DNA of 44,408 nt from contig CAZKPP010000011.1 in the NCBI GenBank assembly GCA_964554665.1, positions 1-44,408 on the forward strand, given 5' to 3'. This document shows positions 7,642 to 16,976 of the stretch, piece by piece. The translations under genes and the position numbers were made by a program. This DNA is from UBA3263 sp964554665 (lineage in GTDB: Bacteria > Bacteroidota > Bacteroidia > Bacteroidales > Muribaculaceae). The notes under the pieces are model-generated. The model worked only from the letters and a program-made list of their open reading frames with translations, searched no databases and had not been told where the DNA came from. Position 1 is the first letter of the stretch. Each line of letters starts with the position of its first letter.

Positions 7642-8817
7642 TTATTTGAGGATGCGGAGGAATTTGGGCAGGAGGTTGTTGGCGCGGGAGCCGATGTTGT
7701 TGACCCAGCCCAGGGGGCGGCCGCCGTAGGTCAGCAGCACGAGGCCGCGGGGGGCGTCGTCGAGGTGAATGGCGTCGCGGCGCAGGAAGGCAATGGCGGT
7801 CGGGCGGTCGACTTCAGCCTGCGGCCATTGGTCGGCGCGGAAATCGGCGGCCAGGCAGGCTGCATGGGTGGGAATTTCGGTGCGACCTTTGGGCTCGGTC
7901 AATGGCCCGACCCCTTGCTGGAGAATTTTTGCGGGCAGGCGTCGCAGCGGCGCGGCCTCTTCGTTGCCCGGCTTGCGCAGCAGCGCCATATAAAGGCCCT
8001 CGCCGCGAACCAGGTGGGGATAGAAGTGGCCGTTAACAACCCCGGGGAGTTCGGGCAACGGCATCTGCTCGGCGCCGAGGGTTTCTATGGCCCACTGAAC
8101 GTTATCTTCGTTTTCTTCGCGGTTGAAGGTGCAGGTGGAGTATATGAGCCATCCGCCGGGGCGAACCAGCGGCCACACGGCTTCGACGATTTCGCGCTGG
8201 AGGGCCGCGCAGCTGCTAACGAGCTGCGGCGTCCATTGCTCGCGGGCTTTGGGGTCTTTGCGCATCATGCCTTCGCCGGAGCAGGGCACGTCGGCTGCCA
8301 CTATGTCGAAGCTGCCGGGGGCGAGGCGGGCGAGATGTTGCGCCGGACCGAGCGACACAGCGCAGTTGCCGTAGCCCCACTTCATGAGGTTTTCGCACAG
8401 CACCTTTGCGCGCGCCGGCTCAAACTCGTTGGCCAACACAAACGACCCCGCGGGCAGGGCGTCGATGGCCGCCGTGGTCTTACCGCCGGGAGCGGCGCAG
8501 GCATCGAGATAGCGCACCGGGGAGCTGAGGCCGAGCGAGCGGATAACGGCGTCGATGGCCATCGACGAGGGGTCTTGAACATAGTAGAGCCCCTGATGAA
8601 ACGCCGGGTCGAGGGTGAAGCTCGGGCGCTCGGCCAGATATTCGCCGGCCGCGCACCAGGGCACAATGTCGGCCCCGGGCCCGGGGGCTTGGCCTTTGAG
8701 GCGGTTATGGCGCACAGCAACAACGGGCTCACCGCTGCTCAAAGCAGCGATAAGCCCTTGTTGGTCGGGAATCGCCGGGTCGTTGACTATCCGGCGAACG
8801 AATTCTTCAGGCAGCAT
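7642..8817 (-). CDS. NOL1/NOP2/Sun-type RNA m5C methyltransferase (RsmF-like)
   Basis: A cytosine-C5 RNA methyltransferase, 391 residues. It contains the SAM loop YLDACAAPGGKTTAAID (about residue 100), ADVPCSGEGMMRKDP with the motif IV cysteine, and IYSTCTFNREENE with the catalytic motif VI cysteine. A C-terminal PUA-like region (LRRLPAKILQQGV to the end) is like the RsmF/YebU group, which methylates 16S rRNA. The exact target is not visible. The ATG at 8817 shares one base with the SlyD stop (TGATG), so the two are translationally coupled. An upstream extension inside slyD would be low-complexity and arginine-rich and was discarded. Confidence 0.9.
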   Translation of the reverse strand: MLPEEFVRRIVNDPAIPDQQGLIAALSSGEPVVAVRHNRLKGQAPGPGADIVPWCAAGEYLAERPSFTLDPAFHQGLYYVQDPSSMAIDAVIRSLGLSSPVRYLDACAAPGGKTTAAIDALPAGSFVLANEFEPARAKVLCENLMKWGYGNCAVSLGPAQHLARLAPGSFDIVAADVPCSGEGMMRKDPKAREQWTPQLVSSCAALQREIVEAVWPLVRPGGWLIYSTCTFNREENEDNVQWAIETLGAEQMPLPELPGVVNGHFYPHLVRGEGLYMALLRKPGNEEAAPLRRLPAKILQQGVGPLTEPKGRTEIPTHAACLAADFRADQWPQAEVDRPTAIAFLRRDAIHLDDAPRGLVLLTYGGRPLGWVNNIGSRANNLLPKFLRILK

Positions 8818-9383
8818 CAGTTGCAGCCACAGCCGCCGCAACCGCCTTCGCAGCTGCAGCCCTCGCCACATCCGCATTGGCCTATGGCCGCTGCGGCAGC
8901 GATTTCGGCTTCGCTGGCGGGACGCACCTCGTCGATGCGGCCGCTGATTTTTACTGTGTGGCCGGCCAGGGGGTGGTTGAAGTCAACCTTGACTTCAACA
9001 AACTCGTCGGTAACCGCAAGAACTACTGCGGCAACTTCCTGGCCAACATTGGTCTGCAAATAGATTTTGGCGCCGGGGAAAATCTTCTTTTCGTCGATTT
9101 TTCCGTCTTCTTCAAACACGGCACGGGGCACCGATTCGGTGCGCAACATGTCGTCGCGATACTCGCCGAAGCCCTTGTCGGGGGTGAGCACAACCGTGAA
9201 GGTAGCACCTTTTTCGAGGCCGTCGATGGCCTGAGCCAGGGGTTCGAGAACGTAGGGCGTAACGCCGTAGACCATGGTTTCGGGCTGTTCGGGGCTCACC
9301 TGATGAACGAGTTCATCTTTGCCGTCAACAACGTCAAACAGGTCGTAGGAAATCGCTACGTAGGCATTTTTTTCAACTTTCAT
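8817..9383 (-). CDS. slyD: SlyD-type FKBP peptidyl-prolyl isomerase
   Basis: A 188-residue cytoplasmic prolyl isomerase and chaperone with a metal-binding tail. The N-terminal FKBP strand (KNAYVAISYDLFD), the inserted IF domain (DKGFGEYRDDMLRTES through VEVKVDFNHPLAGHTVKI) and the NHPLAG motif are characteristic of SlyD. The last 20 residues, after AAIGQ, hold eight cysteines in C-G-C-G-E-G-C spacing, replacing the His/Cys-rich nickel-binding tail of E. coli SlyD. It lies between the M13 peptidase gene (38 bp upstream) and the RNA methyltransferase gene (1-bp overlap). Confidence 0.93.
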   Translation of the reverse strand: MKVEKNAYVAISYDLFDVVDGKDELVHQVSPEQPETMVYGVTPYVLEPLAQAIDGLEKGATFTVVLTPDKGFGEYRDDMLRTESVPRAVFEEDGKIDEKKIFPGAKIYLQTNVGQEVAAVVLAVTDEFVEVKVDFNHPLAGHTVKISGRIDEVRPASEAEIAAAAAIGQCGCGEGCSCEGGCGGCGCN

Positions 9384-9421
9384 AGTGTCTGTTAGTTTTT
9401 TAAGGTTAATACGTTAACAGA

Positions 9422-11458
9422 TTACCAGATGATTACGCGTTCGGCTTCGGGGCGGAACATTTTGTCGCCCTCCTTGATGTTAAACGCTTCAAAGAACGGT
9501 TCGAGGTTGCGCAGGCTAACGTTTACGCGGTTGTTACCAAGCGAGTGAACGTCGTTGGTGGTCAGCGAGCGGATTTCCTCGTCGCGAATATTCTGGGCCC
9601 AAAGGTTGGCGTAGTTCATATAGAAAATCTGTGTGGGCGTGAAGCCTTTAACTTTAGCTTCTTCGCTCTTAATATCAACACCTTTCTTGTTCTGAGAGTT
9701 CACAAATGCGGTCATTGCCACGCGCAGGCCGCCCTGGTCGGCAATGTTTTCGCCGAGGGTGTAGGTGCCGTTGGCGTGGAGGCCGGGAAGCACTTCAACT
9801 TCGTCGAACTGAGCAACGAGGCCGTGGGTGAGCTTTTCAAAGGCTTCGGCGTCGGCCTCGGTCCACCAGTTGCGCAGGTTGCCGTCTTTGTCGAAGTTGC
9901 GGCCCTGGTCGTCGAAGCCGTGGGTCATTTCGTGGCCGATAACAACGCCGATGCCGCCATAGTTTTCAGCGTCGGTTGCTTCGGGGTCGAAGAAGGGAGC
10001 CTGCAGAATAGCTGCGGGGAACACAATTTCGTTAGCCATGGGGTTATAGTAGGCGTTAACGGTTTGCGGCGTCATGCCCCATTCGGTTTTGTCGACCGGT
10101 TTGCCCCATTTGCCGTAGATTTCGGCCTGATGCCACATCGATGCGTTGTGCATATTCTCGTAGTAGGAGAGCTTCGGGTCAATCTGCATTGTCGAGTAGT
10201 CTTTCCACTTGTCGGGATAGCCGATTTTAACGGTGAAGGCGGCGAGCTTTTCGCGGGCGTTGGCCTTGGTTGAATCGCTCATCCAGGTCAGGTTGTCGAT
10301 GTGCTGGCCCAGGGCTTCGCGCAGGTTCTCAACCAGGCCGACCATATAGTCTTTCGACGACTGGGGGAAGTATTTTTCAACATAGAGTTCGCCAATGGCT
10401 TCGCCCAGGGTGCCTTCGGTGGCGGCCAGGGCGCGTTTCCAGCGGGGCTTCTGTTCGGTTACGCCGCTAACCACCTTTGCAAACTCAAAATTGGCGTTGG
10501 TGAAATCGTCGCTCAAATAGGGCGCTGCGTTGCTCACGTAGTTCCAGAGATAATAGTCTTTGAGCTCGCGTTCCGACGATTTGGCCAGCAGCTCCATGCC
10601 GCGCTTAACCGGCTCGATTTCGGTAACGATCACGCGGTCGGGGGCGTCGATGCCCATGGTTTCGGGGAAGAAGCGCTTCCAGTCGAGTTCGGGATACATT
10701 TTTTCGAGCTCGGCCAGCGAACGCGGGTTGTTCATTGCCGGAATGTTGCGGCTCTGCTCGCGGGTCCAGGCTTTTTCGGCGAGCGAGGTTTCGATTTTCA
10801 TAACGTTGGCCATTACGCGCTGCGCGTCGGCTTCGGAATAGCCGGCGTTCATCATCTGGTCAACAATGAGCTTCTTATAGGCTTCGCGCACCTGGGTGTT
10901 GCGTTCGTCGTTTTCAAGATAATAGTCGCGGTCGCCCAGGCCCATGCCGCCGCCCGAAACATACATTGCATACTCGTTGGAGTTATCCATGTCTTCCATC
11001 GGGCCGGCGCCGAAGAAGGGCGACGCATAGTTGGCGTGGATCCACATAAACAGGTCAGTCAGCGAATCCTTGGGGGTGGATTCAATGCGCTGCAGGTCGG
11101 CCAAAATCGGCGTTGCGCCTTCGGCATTGCGGCGCGCGGAGTCCATGGCTAGATTATATATGGTGGCTACTTTATAGGCAACCGTACCCTCCTCGGGATT
11201 CGAGGCGGCTACGCCCGTAACCAACTGGCGCACACGCTCCTGTGCGGTATCGCGCAGCAGGTCGAAATTGCCGAAGCGGGCATACTCGCCCGTGAGCGGA
11301 TGCTCGTTCATCCAGCTTTGGTTAACGTAGAGATAGAAATCTTCGCCCGGAGCGATAGAGTCCGACAGCTTCGTCAGGTCGAGGCTCTTGGTTGAGGGAG
11401 CCTTGGTGCAGGCAGAGAGGGTAATTGCCATAGCAAGAGCGATTTTTAATACTTTCAT
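9422..11458 (-). CDS. pepO: M13-family zinc metallopeptidase (neprilysin/PepO type), lipoprotein
   Basis: A 678-residue periplasmic peptidase anchored by a lipoprotein signal (MKVLKIALAMAITLSAC, lipobox LSAC). The zinc motif HEMTH within VVIGHEMTHGFDDQGRNFD is near residue 509, and ENIADQGGLRVA supplies the third ligand glutamate and the conserved aspartate. The NAYYNPMANEIVFPAAILQ segment forms the substrate edge strand typical of M13. The length fits full-length family members (about 680), and the C-terminus ends RVIIW, close to the usual CxVW-type end but without the cysteine. It is the likely first gene ahead of slyD and the RNA methyltransferase gene. Confidence 0.95.
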   Translation of the reverse strand: MKVLKIALAMAITLSACTKAPSTKSLDLTKLSDSIAPGEDFYLYVNQSWMNEHPLTGEYARFGNFDLLRDTAQERVRQLVTGVAASNPEEGTVAYKVATIYNLAMDSARRNAEGATPILADLQRIESTPKDSLTDLFMWIHANYASPFFGAGPMEDMDNSNEYAMYVSGGGMGLGDRDYYLENDERNTQVREAYKKLIVDQMMNAGYSEADAQRVMANVMKIETSLAEKAWTREQSRNIPAMNNPRSLAELEKMYPELDWKRFFPETMGIDAPDRVIVTEIEPVKRGMELLAKSSERELKDYYLWNYVSNAAPYLSDDFTNANFEFAKVVSGVTEQKPRWKRALAATEGTLGEAIGELYVEKYFPQSSKDYMVGLVENLREALGQHIDNLTWMSDSTKANAREKLAAFTVKIGYPDKWKDYSTMQIDPKLSYYENMHNASMWHQAEIYGKWGKPVDKTEWGMTPQTVNAYYNPMANEIVFPAAILQAPFFDPEATDAENYGGIGVVIGHEMTHGFDDQGRNFDKDGNLRNWWTEADAEAFEKLTHGLVAQFDEVEVLPGLHANGTYTLGENIADQGGLRVAMTAFVNSQNKKGVDIKSEEAKVKGFTPTQIFYMNYANLWAQNIRDEEIRSLTTNDVHSLGNNRVNVSLRNLEPFFEAFNIKEGDKMFRPEAERVIIW

Positions 11459-11487
11459 ATAAAAAACATTGATTGGTTATATGCCCG

Positions 11488-11495
11488 CAAAGATA
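11488..11495 (-). promoter_or_regulatory. -7 promoter box of the M13 peptidase gene
   Basis: TATCTTTG on the minus strand matches TAnnTTTG, 30 nt before the ATG at 11458. No clear TTTG at the -33 position. Confidence 0.5.
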
Positions 11496-11580
11496 CGGAA
11501 ATAATTTTGAATGTTGAATGTTCCGGATTTGAAGAATAGAGAATTGGGGCGGGGATGTAATCTGTTTTAAAAGTTTTTTG

Positions 11581-11588
11581 TAACTTTG
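11581..11588 (+). promoter_or_regulatory. -7 promoter box of the nucleotidyltransferase gene
   Basis: TAACTTTG lies 9 nt before the ATG at 11598, so the transcript would be leaderless or nearly so. This excludes a TTG start at 11586, which lies within the box. No TTTG is seen at -33. Confidence 0.55.
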
Positions 11589-11597
11589 CAGTCGAAA

Positions 11598-12851
11598 ATG
11601 ACAACTAAGCTCTACTATATAATTTGCGAATGGCTGCGTGATCTGATTCAGGGAACTCCCTGGGAGGGGCACGTGTTTGCTGTAGGAGGCTGTTGTCGCG
11701 ACGAAATGATGGGCTTTGAAATCAAAGACCTCGACCTGGCCGTGGACCTGCCCAACGGGGGCGTTAAGTTCGCGCGCTGGCTGCAGAAAAATAAGCTCAC
11801 TACTGGGCGCCCGATATTTTTTCTGAAATATGGCACCGCAAAGCTGCGGTTGCGCCGTTTCCCGGACGATGAAATCGAGCTGGTGCAGACCCGCAAAGAA
11901 CAGTACACTAAAGAGACGTCGCGCTGCCCGGAAGTGGCGTTCGGCACTATTGAGGAGGATTGCTACCGCCGCGACTTTACGGTAAATTCGCTCTACTACG
12001 ATCTGACCAACCGCCAAACTGTAGACATTACCGGCAAGGGCATACCCGACATGAAGGCCGGGCGGCTGCGCACTCCCATGGACCCGGACGAGACGTTCAA
12101 CGACGACCCGGTGAGGATTCTGCGCGGGCTGCGTTTTGCCAACCGCTTTAACTGGAAGCTCGACCCGGAGGTTTACGAGGCGATGTTGCGCCACATACAC
12201 CGCCTGACCATAGTTTCGCGCGAGCGAGTGCATTCCGAACTGTGTAAGATGCTCAACGGCCCCGACCCGGTGGGGATTATGAATACCCTGCGCCAAACCG
12301 GGGCTCTGGCAATCATGATTCCGGAACTGTCTGACCTGTTGCGCAGCAAAAGCGACTGGCAGGCAGCCATGGAGCGGCTTGGCGCGCTGATTGCCGCCGA
12401 CCCCGAGGCCCCGACGCGCTACCGCCTGGCCGCAATTTTTATGGGGCTGGCCCCGAACGCCCACGAGGCATCAAAAATCACCCGCGCAATAATGACCACG
12501 TTGCGCTTCGACCGGCCGATAGTGAGCGACGTTGCCTATCTGGTGCGCTTCGTGGGGGTTACCGACGACACCCTCGACAACTGGCGGCAGGTGCGTGCCA
12601 TGCAGAATTTGGCGTCCATACCCCGGCGCCTCGATTTCCTGGCCGGTTTCATAGCCGACATGGGTCGCCCCGAGGTTGCCTCGCGCCTGCGCAGCGAAAG
12701 TCAGAAACTGATAAGGGAAGGCAAGGCCGGATTCACCCCCGACCGACCCAAGGCCGAGCGTGCAAGCGAACCTCAGCCGCCTAAAAAGAAACACCGCCGC
12801 GGCGGCCGATATAGAAAAAAAGGACGGAGAGCCCAAACTCCCCGCGGATAA
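11598..12851 (+). CDS. Class II tRNA nucleotidyltransferase / poly(A) polymerase family protein
   Basis: Adds CCA to tRNA 3' ends, or possibly A residues to RNA. The 417-residue protein has the class II motifs in order: VGGCCRDEMMG with catalytic DLDLAVD (motif A), CYRRDFTVNSLYYD (motif B), DPVRILRGLRFANRF (motif D) and ERVHSELCKML (motif E). After about residue 250 it continues as a helical tail without any H..HD metal motif, whereas the Bacteroidetes CCA-adding enzymes I know are longer and carry an HD domain. It ends in a very basic tail (KKKHRRGGRYRKKGRR), likely RNA-binding. CCA versus poly(A) activity cannot be decided from sequence alone. Confidence 0.85.
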   Translation: MTTKLYYIICEWLRDLIQGTPWEGHVFAVGGCCRDEMMGFEIKDLDLAVDLPNGGVKFARWLQKNKLTTGRPIFFLKYGTAKLRLRRFPDDEIELVQTRKEQYTKETSRCPEVAFGTIEEDCYRRDFTVNSLYYDLTNRQTVDITGKGIPDMKAGRLRTPMDPDETFNDDPVRILRGLRFANRFNWKLDPEVYEAMLRHIHRLTIVSRERVHSELCKMLNGPDPVGIMNTLRQTGALAIMIPELSDLLRSKSDWQAAMERLGALIAADPEAPTRYRLAAIFMGLAPNAHEASKITRAIMTTLRFDRPIVSDVAYLVRFVGVTDDTLDNWRQVRAMQNLASIPRRLDFLAGFIADMGRPEVASRLRSESQKLIREGKAGFTPDRPKAERASEPQPPKKKHRRGGRYRKKGRRAQTPRG

Positions 12852-12882
12852 ACTGTTAAACACTTAAATATATTATTCACAC

Positions 12883-14565
12883 ATGACTATTTCCGGAGCT
12901 TTTGCTTACCGACCCAAAATTCTGTCGTCGCTGAAAGGCTATTCGGCGTCGAAGTTCAAAGATGACCTTATTGCCGGCATTGTTGTGGGCATCGTGGCCC
13001 TGCCGCTGGCCATAGCCTTTGGTATCGCCTCGGGCGTCAGCCCCACAATCGGCCTGATTACCGCCATAGTTGGCGGCTTTATAGTCAGCGCTTTCGGCGG
13101 CAATTCAGTTCAGATCGGCGGCCCGACGGGTGCCTTCATTGTTATTGTCTACGGTATTATAGCGCAGTTTGGCCTCGAAGGTTTGGCCGTGGCAACCTTT
13201 ATGGCGGGGCTTATATTGCTGCTGATGGGCTTTTTCAGGCTCGGCACGGTGATTAAGTTCATTCCTTACCCTATTGTTGTGGGTTTCACCGCCGGCATTG
13301 CGTTGACGATTTTCTCGACGCAGATTAACGACTTTTTCGGCCTGGGGCTGAAGAACATTCCGAGCGAATTTATTCCGAAATGGGGCATGTATTTCAAAAG
13401 CTTCGGCAATATTGACCTGACCACCCTGATGGTTGCGCTGATTTCGCTGTTGATAATAATTCTGGTGCCGAAAGTGAGCAAAAAGCTGCCCGGAGCACTG
13501 TTGGCGATATTGATTGTTACGCCTTTGGTCTACTTTTTTGAGTTGCCGGTGGAAACGATTGGCGCACGCTTCGGCGAGCTGAAAACCGACATTCCGCTGC
13601 CCCACGGTTTTGAACTCAACATGGCCACCATCAACCGCCTGCTCCCCTCAGCTTTTACCATCGCCATTCTGGGCGCCATAGAGTCGCTGCTGTCGGCAAC
13701 GGTTGCCGACGGTGTTACCGGCTCGCGCACCGACTCCAACTCCGAGCTCATCGGCCAGGGCCTGGCCAACGTTATAGTGCCGATGTTTGGCGGCATACCC
13801 GTTACCGGCGCCATTGCCCGCACCATGACCAACATTACCAACGGCGGACGCACCCCGGTTGCCGGCATAATCCACGCCATAGTCCTGCTGCTGATTTTCT
13901 TGCTGCTGATGCCGCTGATTCAGTTAGTTCCGATGGCCACGCTGGCCGCGGTGCTGATTGTTGTGAGCTACAACATGAGCGGCTGGCGCACCGTGCGCTC
14001 GATTTTCCACAACCCCAAGAGCGACGTTTCGGTGCTCATAGTAACCTTCTTGCTGACTGTTGTTTTCGACCTGACCATAGCCATCGAAATCGGCCTGCTG
14101 CTGGCAGTGGTTCTCTTCCTGCGCCGCGTAATGGAGAACTCATCGATTAAGGTTTACGGCGAAAAACTCGATGCAGCCGAAAATACCGACCTGTCGACCC
14201 ACGAGGAACTCGACCTCGCCCCCGGCGTTCAGGTCTATGAAATCGACGGCCCGTTCTTTTTCGGCGTGGCCACCAAGTTCGACGAAATGATGCGCACCAC
14301 CGTTGGCGAAGAGAAGCCGATTGTGCGCATTATCCGCATGCGCAAGGTTCCGTTTATCGACGGCACCGGCCTCCACAACCTCGAAACGCTCATTAAATCG
14401 AGCCGTTCGGAGGGCATCCACGTGGTGCTTTCTGGCGTGCGTCCCGAGGTTAGCGAGGTTCTGCATAAGAACAATATCGACAAACTGCTGGGCAGCGACC
14501 ACATCTGCGACCACATTTCAACGGCAGTTGTGCGCGCCAACGAAATCGCCACGGCAAACACCTGA
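12883..14565 (+). CDS. SulP-family anion transporter with STAS domain
   Basis: A 560-residue inner-membrane transporter of the SLC26/SulP family (sulfate, bicarbonate or other anions). The N-terminal DLIAGIVVGIVALPLAIAFG and the VQIGGPTGAFIVIVYGI motifs are the family signature, with 10-14 membrane segments to about residue 420. A cytoplasmic STAS domain follows (VQVYEIDGPFFFG to about residue 550, with the conserved FIDGTGLHNL loop). The substrate is not predictable. It is 31 bp after the nucleotidyltransferase gene and 11 bp before the TPR gene, so it is probably cotranscribed with both. Confidence 0.94.
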   Translation: MTISGAFAYRPKILSSLKGYSASKFKDDLIAGIVVGIVALPLAIAFGIASGVSPTIGLITAIVGGFIVSAFGGNSVQIGGPTGAFIVIVYGIIAQFGLEGLAVATFMAGLILLLMGFFRLGTVIKFIPYPIVVGFTAGIALTIFSTQINDFFGLGLKNIPSEFIPKWGMYFKSFGNIDLTTLMVALISLLIIILVPKVSKKLPGALLAILIVTPLVYFFELPVETIGARFGELKTDIPLPHGFELNMATINRLLPSAFTIAILGAIESLLSATVADGVTGSRTDSNSELIGQGLANVIVPMFGGIPVTGAIARTMTNITNGGRTPVAGIIHAIVLLLIFLLLMPLIQLVPMATLAAVLIVVSYNMSGWRTVRSIFHNPKSDVSVLIVTFLLTVVFDLTIAIEIGLLLAVVLFLRRVMENSSIKVYGEKLDAAENTDLSTHEELDLAPGVQVYEIDGPFFFGVATKFDEMMRTTVGEEKPIVRIIRMRKVPFIDGTGLHNLETLIKSSRSEGIHVVLSGVRPEVSEVLHKNNIDKLLGSDHICDHISTAVVRANEIATANT

Positions 14566-14576
14566 CTCTCTGAATA

Positions 14577-16532
14577 GTGCGCCGAACTCTTCTCGTCATA
14601 TTCCTGTTGTTGGCCGGGCTCGCAGTGCGGGCCCAGCTCAATACGGACCGCACGCTTCAGGCGGGACGCTCGGCGCTCTATTTCGACGACCCGATGGTCG
14701 CCATTCAGTATTTCAACCAGGTTATTACGGCGAAGCCATATCTGGCCGAGCCATACTTTTTGCGTGCAATCGCAAAATATAATCTTGTCGACTACGTAGG
14801 CGCCGAGCGCGACGCCCGCATGGCCGCGGAGCTGAATCCGTTTCTGCCCGATGCCTGGGAGGTTAAGGGCGTCGCTAACCAATGTTTGGGCAATAACGCC
14901 GAGGCCATTGATGACTATAGCCGCGCCCTGGAGCTGTTGCCCCACAACCGTCAGCTGCTTTTCAACAAGGCGCTGGCCGAAGAGGCTGCCGACCGCTTTG
15001 CAGAGGCCGATTCGACCTATGCGGAGCTGCTGCGCTATTATCCGCGCTTCGACTCGGGCTATGTGGGGCGCGCGCAGCTGAACCTTCACCGCGCCGACAC
15101 CGTAGCGGCACGCGCCGACCTTGACCGCGCGCTGGAGATTAACAGCAACAGCGTCGGAGCCCTGTCGATGCGCGCGGCGCTGGCCAATGATCCCAAGTAT
15201 GCGCTGGCCGACATGGAGCGGGCCGTAACCCTGCAGCCCGACAAAACATATCTGCGCGTAAACCGCGCGGTGGCCCGCTATCGGGCAAACGATTTCAACG
15301 GTGCGCTCGACGATTTTGACTACGTTATAGAGCAGGAGCCGATGAACTACGAGGCACTGTTTAACCGCGCCATGCTGCGCGCCGAAATGGCCGACAACGA
15401 CCGCGCGGTAACAGACCTGACGCGCGCCATAGAGCTGCGGCCAAGCGACCTGCGGGCGCGACTGAACCGCGCCATAATTCTTCACGACAAGGGCGAAAAC
15501 ATCAACGCCCTGGCCGACGTTAACGCCGTGTTGAAGGTCTATCCGGAAATGTTTGCGGCGATTGCGCTGCGCGGACAAATCAACCATGACCTTGGCAATA
15601 AAACCGCCGCCACGCGCGACCTGCGCTACGCAGCCCAGCTGGCGCACTCCAAAGATGTTCGCAACGACGAAATCTCCACCGAAGAAACCGACGAGGTGCT
15701 CGCACGCTTCAAAGCCTTGCAAACGGCCGACGACTCGGAGGCAACCGCCTCGACCCAAAATTTCAATGCCCGCGGCCTGAAGTCGCGCACCCGGGTTGAC
15801 AACAATCCGGCCGAAATGCTGCCTATCTATCAGCTGACATATTATACCGACACCGATGCGCCGGCAGTTTACGACAAAGAAATCGACGACCTGAACGCGG
15901 CGCGGGTGCTTCCGTTTATAGTGTTTCTGAGCAACGACATCCCCTCGATTCAGCGCGAAGCCGACGCCCAGAAGCATTTCCGCAGCGTTGACCGGCTGAC
16001 GAAGCTGATTTCCGGCGGCGAAGCACGCCCGGCCGACTTCTTTGCCAGGGCAATGGACTACGTTACGCTGCGCGACTATGAGTTAGCCCTCGGTGACCTC
16101 AACGCCGTTATTGCCGCGCAGCCCGACTTCGCGCCGGCATATCTGCAGCGCGCTGCCGTGCGCTACCGCATTCAGGAGGCGGGCCTGGGTAGCGTAATTA
16201 TTGAAGGCGACGCCGCAGAGCTTAACGCGCGCTCGCAAATGGTTTTGCAGCAGATTATGGAGGACATTGACCGCGCGCTGACGCTGAATCCGCGCATGGC
16301 CACGGCGCACTATAACCGCGGGGTGGTGCTGATGCGTCTGGGAGCGTGGGCCGATGCCATCGACTCGTTTACGGCGGCAGTAGATATTGACCCCACACTC
16401 GGCCCGGCATATTTCAACCGCGGCTACGCGCAATTCTCGCGCGGCAACCGCCAGGAAGCCATTACCGACATTTCCCGCGCCGGCCAACTCGGCGTCCACG
16501 CCGCCTACCCCCTCCTCAAAGCCCTTCAATAA
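14577..16532 (+). CDS. Large secreted or periplasmic TPR-repeat protein
   Basis: A 651-residue protein with GTG start at 14577. The signal peptide MRRTLLVIFLLLAGLAVRAQ directly follows this GTG and no ATG lies nearby. From residue 25 on it consists of tetratricopeptide repeats, recognisable by units such as AIDDYSRALELLPHNRQLLFNKALAEEA and AVTDLTRAIELRPSDLRARLNRA. A repeat-free stretch around residues 390-460 splits the array. TPR scaffolds of this kind mediate protein contacts in the envelope, but the partner is unknown. Short-repeat DNA begins directly after its stop. Confidence 0.88.
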   Translation: MRRTLLVIFLLLAGLAVRAQLNTDRTLQAGRSALYFDDPMVAIQYFNQVITAKPYLAEPYFLRAIAKYNLVDYVGAERDARMAAELNPFLPDAWEVKGVANQCLGNNAEAIDDYSRALELLPHNRQLLFNKALAEEAADRFAEADSTYAELLRYYPRFDSGYVGRAQLNLHRADTVAARADLDRALEINSNSVGALSMRAALANDPKYALADMERAVTLQPDKTYLRVNRAVARYRANDFNGALDDFDYVIEQEPMNYEALFNRAMLRAEMADNDRAVTDLTRAIELRPSDLRARLNRAIILHDKGENINALADVNAVLKVYPEMFAAIALRGQINHDLGNKTAATRDLRYAAQLAHSKDVRNDEISTEETDEVLARFKALQTADDSEATASTQNFNARGLKSRTRVDNNPAEMLPIYQLTYYTDTDAPAVYDKEIDDLNAARVLPFIVFLSNDIPSIQREADAQKHFRSVDRLTKLISGGEARPADFFARAMDYVTLRDYELALGDLNAVIAAQPDFAPAYLQRAAVRYRIQEAGLGSVIIEGDAAELNARSQMVLQQIMEDIDRALTLNPRMATAHYNRGVVLMRLGAWADAIDSFTAAVDIDPTLGPAYFNRGYAQFSRGNRQEAITDISRAGQLGVHAAYPLLKALQ

Positions 16533-16569
16533 ATTGAGAGTGTTGAGTGGAGAGTGTTGAATGTTGAAT
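16533..16569. repeat. Left short-repeat array bordering the IVP gene
   Basis: Degenerate GAGAGTGTTGA / GTTGAATGTTGAA units begin at the TPR stop codon. The GAGTGTTGAGTG-type sequence recurs in inverted orientation at 16977-17008, on the other side of the four-helix-bundle gene. Confidence 0.6.
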
Positions 16570-16584
16570 CTGGGAAGTTAGAGA

Positions 16585-16959
16585 TCAGTCTTCAGGGGAG
16601 ACTTGACTGCGTAAGCTTTTTGTTATTGAAACTAACAGGCTTAGAATCTCGGAACAATCAGCATTTATGCTGTTATATTGAGTTTGGGAAATATAACCTG
16701 TTTCACATAGGAGTTCGAGCCAATACTCCGTTTCACGGGCTTCTTTGAGTGAAACATACACTTTATAGAGAAAATCTTTCTTCGAGAACGCCTCTTCGGC
16801 TTCATGAAGATTGGCCCCTATTGACGTTCCGCACCTAAGGAGTTGTTTGCTCATAACATATTCCGATTTACTATCACATAAATAATTGTACAATTTAACA
16901 ATCCTGATAGCAAACCGTTTTGACTTGCAAACAACAACACTATTTGAGGTGTTACCCAT
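16585..16959 (-). CDS. Four-helix-bundle protein (IVP, 23S rRNA intervening-sequence type)
   Basis: A 124-residue protein, all-helical, of the family first found encoded in intervening sequences of 23S rRNA genes. Typical signatures are KSKRFAIRIVKLYNYL at the start, MSKQLLRCGTSIGANLHEAE in the middle, and LKEARETEYWLELL with a final ILSLLVSITKSL helix. Function is unknown. Related proteins are scattered in Bacteroidetes genomes as single genes. The ATG at 16959 is preferred; an upstream extension to 16995 would run into the repeat array. It is AT-rich, oriented opposite to the TPR gene and enclosed by short repeats, which suggests a small inserted cassette. Confidence 0.88.
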   Translation of the reverse strand: MGNTSNSVVVCKSKRFAIRIVKLYNYLCDSKSEYVMSKQLLRCGTSIGANLHEAEEAFSKKDFLYKVYVSLKEARETEYWLELLCETGYISQTQYNSINADCSEILSLLVSITKSLRSQVSPED

Positions 16960-16976
16960 CTTATTGCCCGTTTGTC

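Noticed and set aside
7765..9063. Open frame of 432 codons opposite the RNA methyltransferase and slyD
   Set aside because: Antisense shadow; the genes on the minus strand carry intact catalytic motifs.
14235..15977. Open frame of 580 codons opposite the SulP and TPR genes
   Set aside because: Antisense shadow in GC-rich DNA. It crosses two well-supported genes and has no recognisable motifs.
16585..16959. Fragment of a 23S rRNA gene carrying an intervening sequence
   Set aside because: The protein belongs to the IVP family, but no rRNA sequence flanks it.
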